From an uncultured Bacteroidota bacterium (GTDB lineage Bacteria; Bacteroidota; Bacteroidia; Chitinophagales; Chitinophagaceae): a DNA stretch of 7,507 nucleotides. A program made the translations under genes and the position numbers. Under the pieces are notes generated by a model. It searched no databases and was not told where the DNA came from. It was given only the letters and a program-made list of their open reading frames with translations. Positions 6,348-7,507 of this stretch are shown here, in pieces. The DNA is taken from NCBI GenBank assembly GCA_903912435.1, contig CAIWHI010000504.1, positions 1-7,507 on the forward strand. The letters run 5' to 3'. How positions within the stretch are numbered: position 1 is the first letter of the stretch; each line of letters begins with the position of its first letter.

Positions 6348-6437
6348 TATATTTTTACTATTCTCTAAACCGATTGTCCAAATACATTATCCGAAAAATA
6401 TAAGTCTAAGGTCGAGAATTTGAGGCGAAAATTCAAA

Positions 6438-6609
6438 TTAGTTGAGCTTTAATTTAGGCACATTTGTGAGAAGAAAATTAATGCATCGGTCTAATTTCAA
6501 CCAAATATCCCCCCATAATGCTTCAAAGAAAAAGTCCATCATCTCGCCAGTTTTCGCATAGCCAGATATTTCAAGGGATGGAATAAAGATAAAAGAAACT
6601 AGTATTTAT
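6438..6609 (-). pseudogene. Decayed coding fragment, unknown family
   Basis: An open frame on the minus strand runs from about 6609 to a TAA at 6438-6440 with no ATG near its beginning; a stop codon lies just upstream. It reads like protein, not noise: IPSLEISGYAKTGEMMDFFF followed by EALWGDIWLKLDRCINFL (about 55 residues). The acidic/aromatic helix after a short 'SLEISGYAKT' strand-turn is vaguely like HicB-type antitoxin folds, but I cannot assign it. With no start codon and an abrupt beginning, I read it as the 3' remnant of a broken gene. It could alternatively be chance. Confidence 0.35.
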
Positions 6610-6615
6610 ATATGA

Positions 6616-6838
6616 ATTAGCGTAATTAAATCTACCCCAAAAACTTTCCTTCACCCCAAAACCATCTACCTAAGTGAAGATGGTGAAATAAAGTATATCA
6701 AGTTTGATGATTATGTTTCTTTTATGCTAGGCGCAAAAGCTGCGAATAATGAATTATTTATCCCGCCAATGGGCGGGATTGCAACAACACAAAAATGGAA
6801 CAGAATTAGTGAAATTGGTATACTTTATTTTGTCATCT
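6616..6838 (+). pseudogene. Decayed coding fragment, unknown family
   Basis: A plus-strand frame is open from just after the TGA at 6613-6615 and stays open to 6912, but past 6838 it runs antisense through the winged-helix-like gene. The part before that has protein-like content: TIYLSEDGEIKYIKFDDY, then VSFMLGAKAANNELFIPPMG and TTQKWNRISEIG. The first ATG (6724) lies inside this stretch, and no start precedes the best-looking part, so the gene's beginning is missing. A related peptide is encoded in inverted orientation at 6790-6843 (see the inverted repeat). Family unknown; I infer a remnant of a rearranged gene. Confidence 0.35.
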
Positions 6839-6843
6839 TCAAT
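6673..6843. repeat. Imperfect inverted repeat of related coding-like arms with a central GC hairpin
   Basis: Left arm 6673-6726 and right arm 6790-6843 (read on the minus strand) match at about 40 of 54 positions by my count, including an exact 12-base run AAATAAAGTATA. In matching frames the left arm encodes EDGEIKYIKFDDYVSF and the right arm EDDKIKYTNFTNSVPF, so the similarity is also visible in protein. Between them is a perfect 8-bp hairpin with a 4-base loop, ATCCCGCC/GGCGGGAT (6760-6779). The right arm overlaps the last codons of the gene ending at 6839. Confidence 0.5.
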
Positions 6844-7369
6844 AATCTCCTTCTTCCCATTCCAATAGCGAATATTTCAGGAAACCACTGGCAGCATCAT
6901 ATGCACTCGTGAATAGTTTACCTGCCTTTACTTTTTGCACCAGTGTAGCCGACATTGCTTTTTGGTACACATCATAACTCTTGCCATTACGATCTAAAAA
7001 CGTAGGGTCAACCATCAGTAACCAGTCTATTATCTCCCTTGTGGATGATGGCTTTCCTAAGTTCTTTAGTGCCAGGGCCACCTGCATTACCACGCTCATT
7101 CCACTTAATGTAGTAGGTATTTCAGTACCTATAGGCTCTGGTGCCTTCCTCGCCTTATTGGCCTTACTGGCCTTAGATTTAGGAGCTTCTTCTTGCCCAA
7201 GATCAGCTAGCTTCTTTTCATAACTACTATTATCCTTCTCCTTACTCTTAATTTCAGCATTCAAATGGTCAATCTGCTCTCTATTCTCTCTTATCTTCTG
7301 TGTAAAAGCACCCCTTACTATCCCTAATTCGGCTTCATTTTCAATAAGCAATTTTATAGGAAATTCCAT
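6839..7369 (-). CDS. Coiled-coil and winged-helix-like protein, possibly DNA-binding
   Basis: 176 residues from the ATG at 7367-7369. A TTG three codons upstream (7378) gives 179 residues but would leave almost no leader after the promoter at 7387-7394, so the ATG is preferred. Three parts are visible: an N-terminal charged helix likely to form a coiled coil (about 8-58, many Glu, Lys, Gln and Asn); a basic, Ala/Lys/Pro-rich linker (KSKASKANKARKAPEP, about 64-79); and a compact C-terminal domain (about 92-172) with helices VVMQVALALKNLGKPSSTRE, IIDWLLMVDP and VYQKAMSATLVQKVKAGKLF followed by a short beta hairpin GFLKYSLLEW. The last domain has the layout of HARE-HTH-type winged helices, which by family knowledge bind DNA, so a nucleoid- or regulator-like role is inferred. 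The family is not firmly recognised. It stands alone, between decayed fragments and a 46-bp palindrome. Confidence 0.75.
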   Translation of the reverse strand: MEFPIKLLIENEAELGIVRGAFTQKIRENREQIDHLNAEIKSKEKDNSSYEKKLADLGQEEAPKSKASKANKARKAPEPIGTEIPTTLSGMSVVMQVALALKNLGKPSSTREIIDWLLMVDPTFLDRNGKSYDVYQKAMSATLVQKVKAGKLFTSAYDAASGFLKYSLLEWEEGDY

Positions 7370-7386
7370 AAGCTTCAATTATCCCT

Positions 7387-7394
7387 CAAAGCTA
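7387..7394 (-). promoter_or_regulatory. -7 element of the winged-helix-like gene
   Basis: The minus strand reads TAGCTTTG, matching all fixed bases of TAnnTTTG, 17 bp before the ATG at 7369. No TTTG-like -33 element is seen at 19-21 bp upstream. As at the Rpn gene, the predicted leader is only about 12 nt, which argues for the ATG over the upstream TTG. Confidence 0.4.
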
Positions 7395-7424
7395 ATTAAT
7401 CTTATCGTATCTGGTGCGAAAATT

Positions 7425-7470
7425 TGGAATGCGCTATTAGCCTATAATTATAGGCTAATAGCGCATTCCA
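7425..7470. repeat. Perfect 46-bp palindrome
   Basis: The 23-base arm beginning TGGAATGCGCTATTAGCC (7425-7447) is followed with no spacer by its exact reverse complement (7448-7470). It lies about 30 bp upstream of the promoter element of the 6839-7369 gene. As RNA it would form a long hairpin with a minimal loop. On the minus strand it is followed by AAATTTTCGC, so it could end a transcript coming from the right, but the length and perfection exceed a normal terminator. GGCTAAT recurs just outside at 7492-7498. Confidence 0.85.
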
Positions 7471-7507
7471 CTTTATAAGTAAATATTTAAAGGCTAATTA
7501 AAATAGC

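Larger units (their letters stand above)
6122..6437. other. Gene-free AT-rich region with repeats
   Basis: No supported gene on either strand. It holds the imperfect inverted repeat at 6184-6273 and the direct repeat at 6276-6347, described separately. A plus-strand frame of about 56 codons crosses 6122-6293 but has no ATG near its beginning and no recognisable protein character. Confidence 0.5.

Noticed and set aside
6760..6779. GC-rich hairpin as terminator of the 6839-7369 gene
   Set aside because: A perfect 8-bp stem at a suitable distance, but it lies inside a coding-like fragment, and the minus-strand flank ATAAATAATTC is not a U-tract. Kept only as part of the inverted-repeat entry.

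Overview
The window looks like Bacteroidota DNA, probably from the Chitinophagales/Sphingobacteriales side (the lower rank is inference). The base composition is AT-rich. The left gene starts with the PSLAELENP…YAADG…LLGRYY signature typical of Bacteroidota penicillin-binding protein 1A. An outer-membrane receptor has a carboxypeptidase-regulatory-like domain followed by a plug and a family-type beta-barrel. Several genes are preceded by the Bacteroidota -7 promoter element TAnnTTTG rather than a sigma70 -10 box.

Layout: (a) 1-331, minus strand: 5' end of a class A PBP (PBP1A-like), cut off by the window edge at its catalytic glutamate, with a good promoter at 399-429. (b) 462-2918, minus: an 818-residue TonB-dependent-receptor-like outer-membrane beta-barrel protein without a SusD partner. 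(c) 3083-4051, plus: an Rpn-family PD-(D/E)XK nuclease ('recombination-promoting nuclease/putative transposase') with a 12-bp tandem repeat in its tail, followed directly by a perfect 17-bp inverted repeat. (d) 4114-5151, minus: a lipoprotein made of about 15 degenerate YD/RHS-like turns. (e) 5511-6005, minus: a small lipoprotein with one EGF-like domain. (f) 6006-6838: a gene-poor 830 bp with a promoter, tandem heptamers, an imperfect inverted repeat, a spaced direct repeat and two apparently decayed coding fragments. (g) 6839-7369, minus: a coiled-coil plus winged-helix-like protein. (h) 7425-7470: a perfect 46-bp palindrome.

The genes do not form an obvious pathway. The PBP, the receptor and the two lipoproteins are envelope proteins, each apparently a separate transcription unit. 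The Rpn gene, the winged-helix-like gene, the decayed fragments and the dense inverted repeats give the right two thirds an accessory, rearranged character. For two genes (5511-6005 and 6839-7369) the longest open frame begins with TTG, but ATG codons downstream fit the promoters and the signal peptide better, and those starts are used here. I see no tRNA, rRNA, CRISPR array or complete insertion sequence. The main leads are the Rpn gene with its possible intragenic product and its palindrome, the pair of inverted related coding fragments at 6673-6843, and the 46-bp palindrome.
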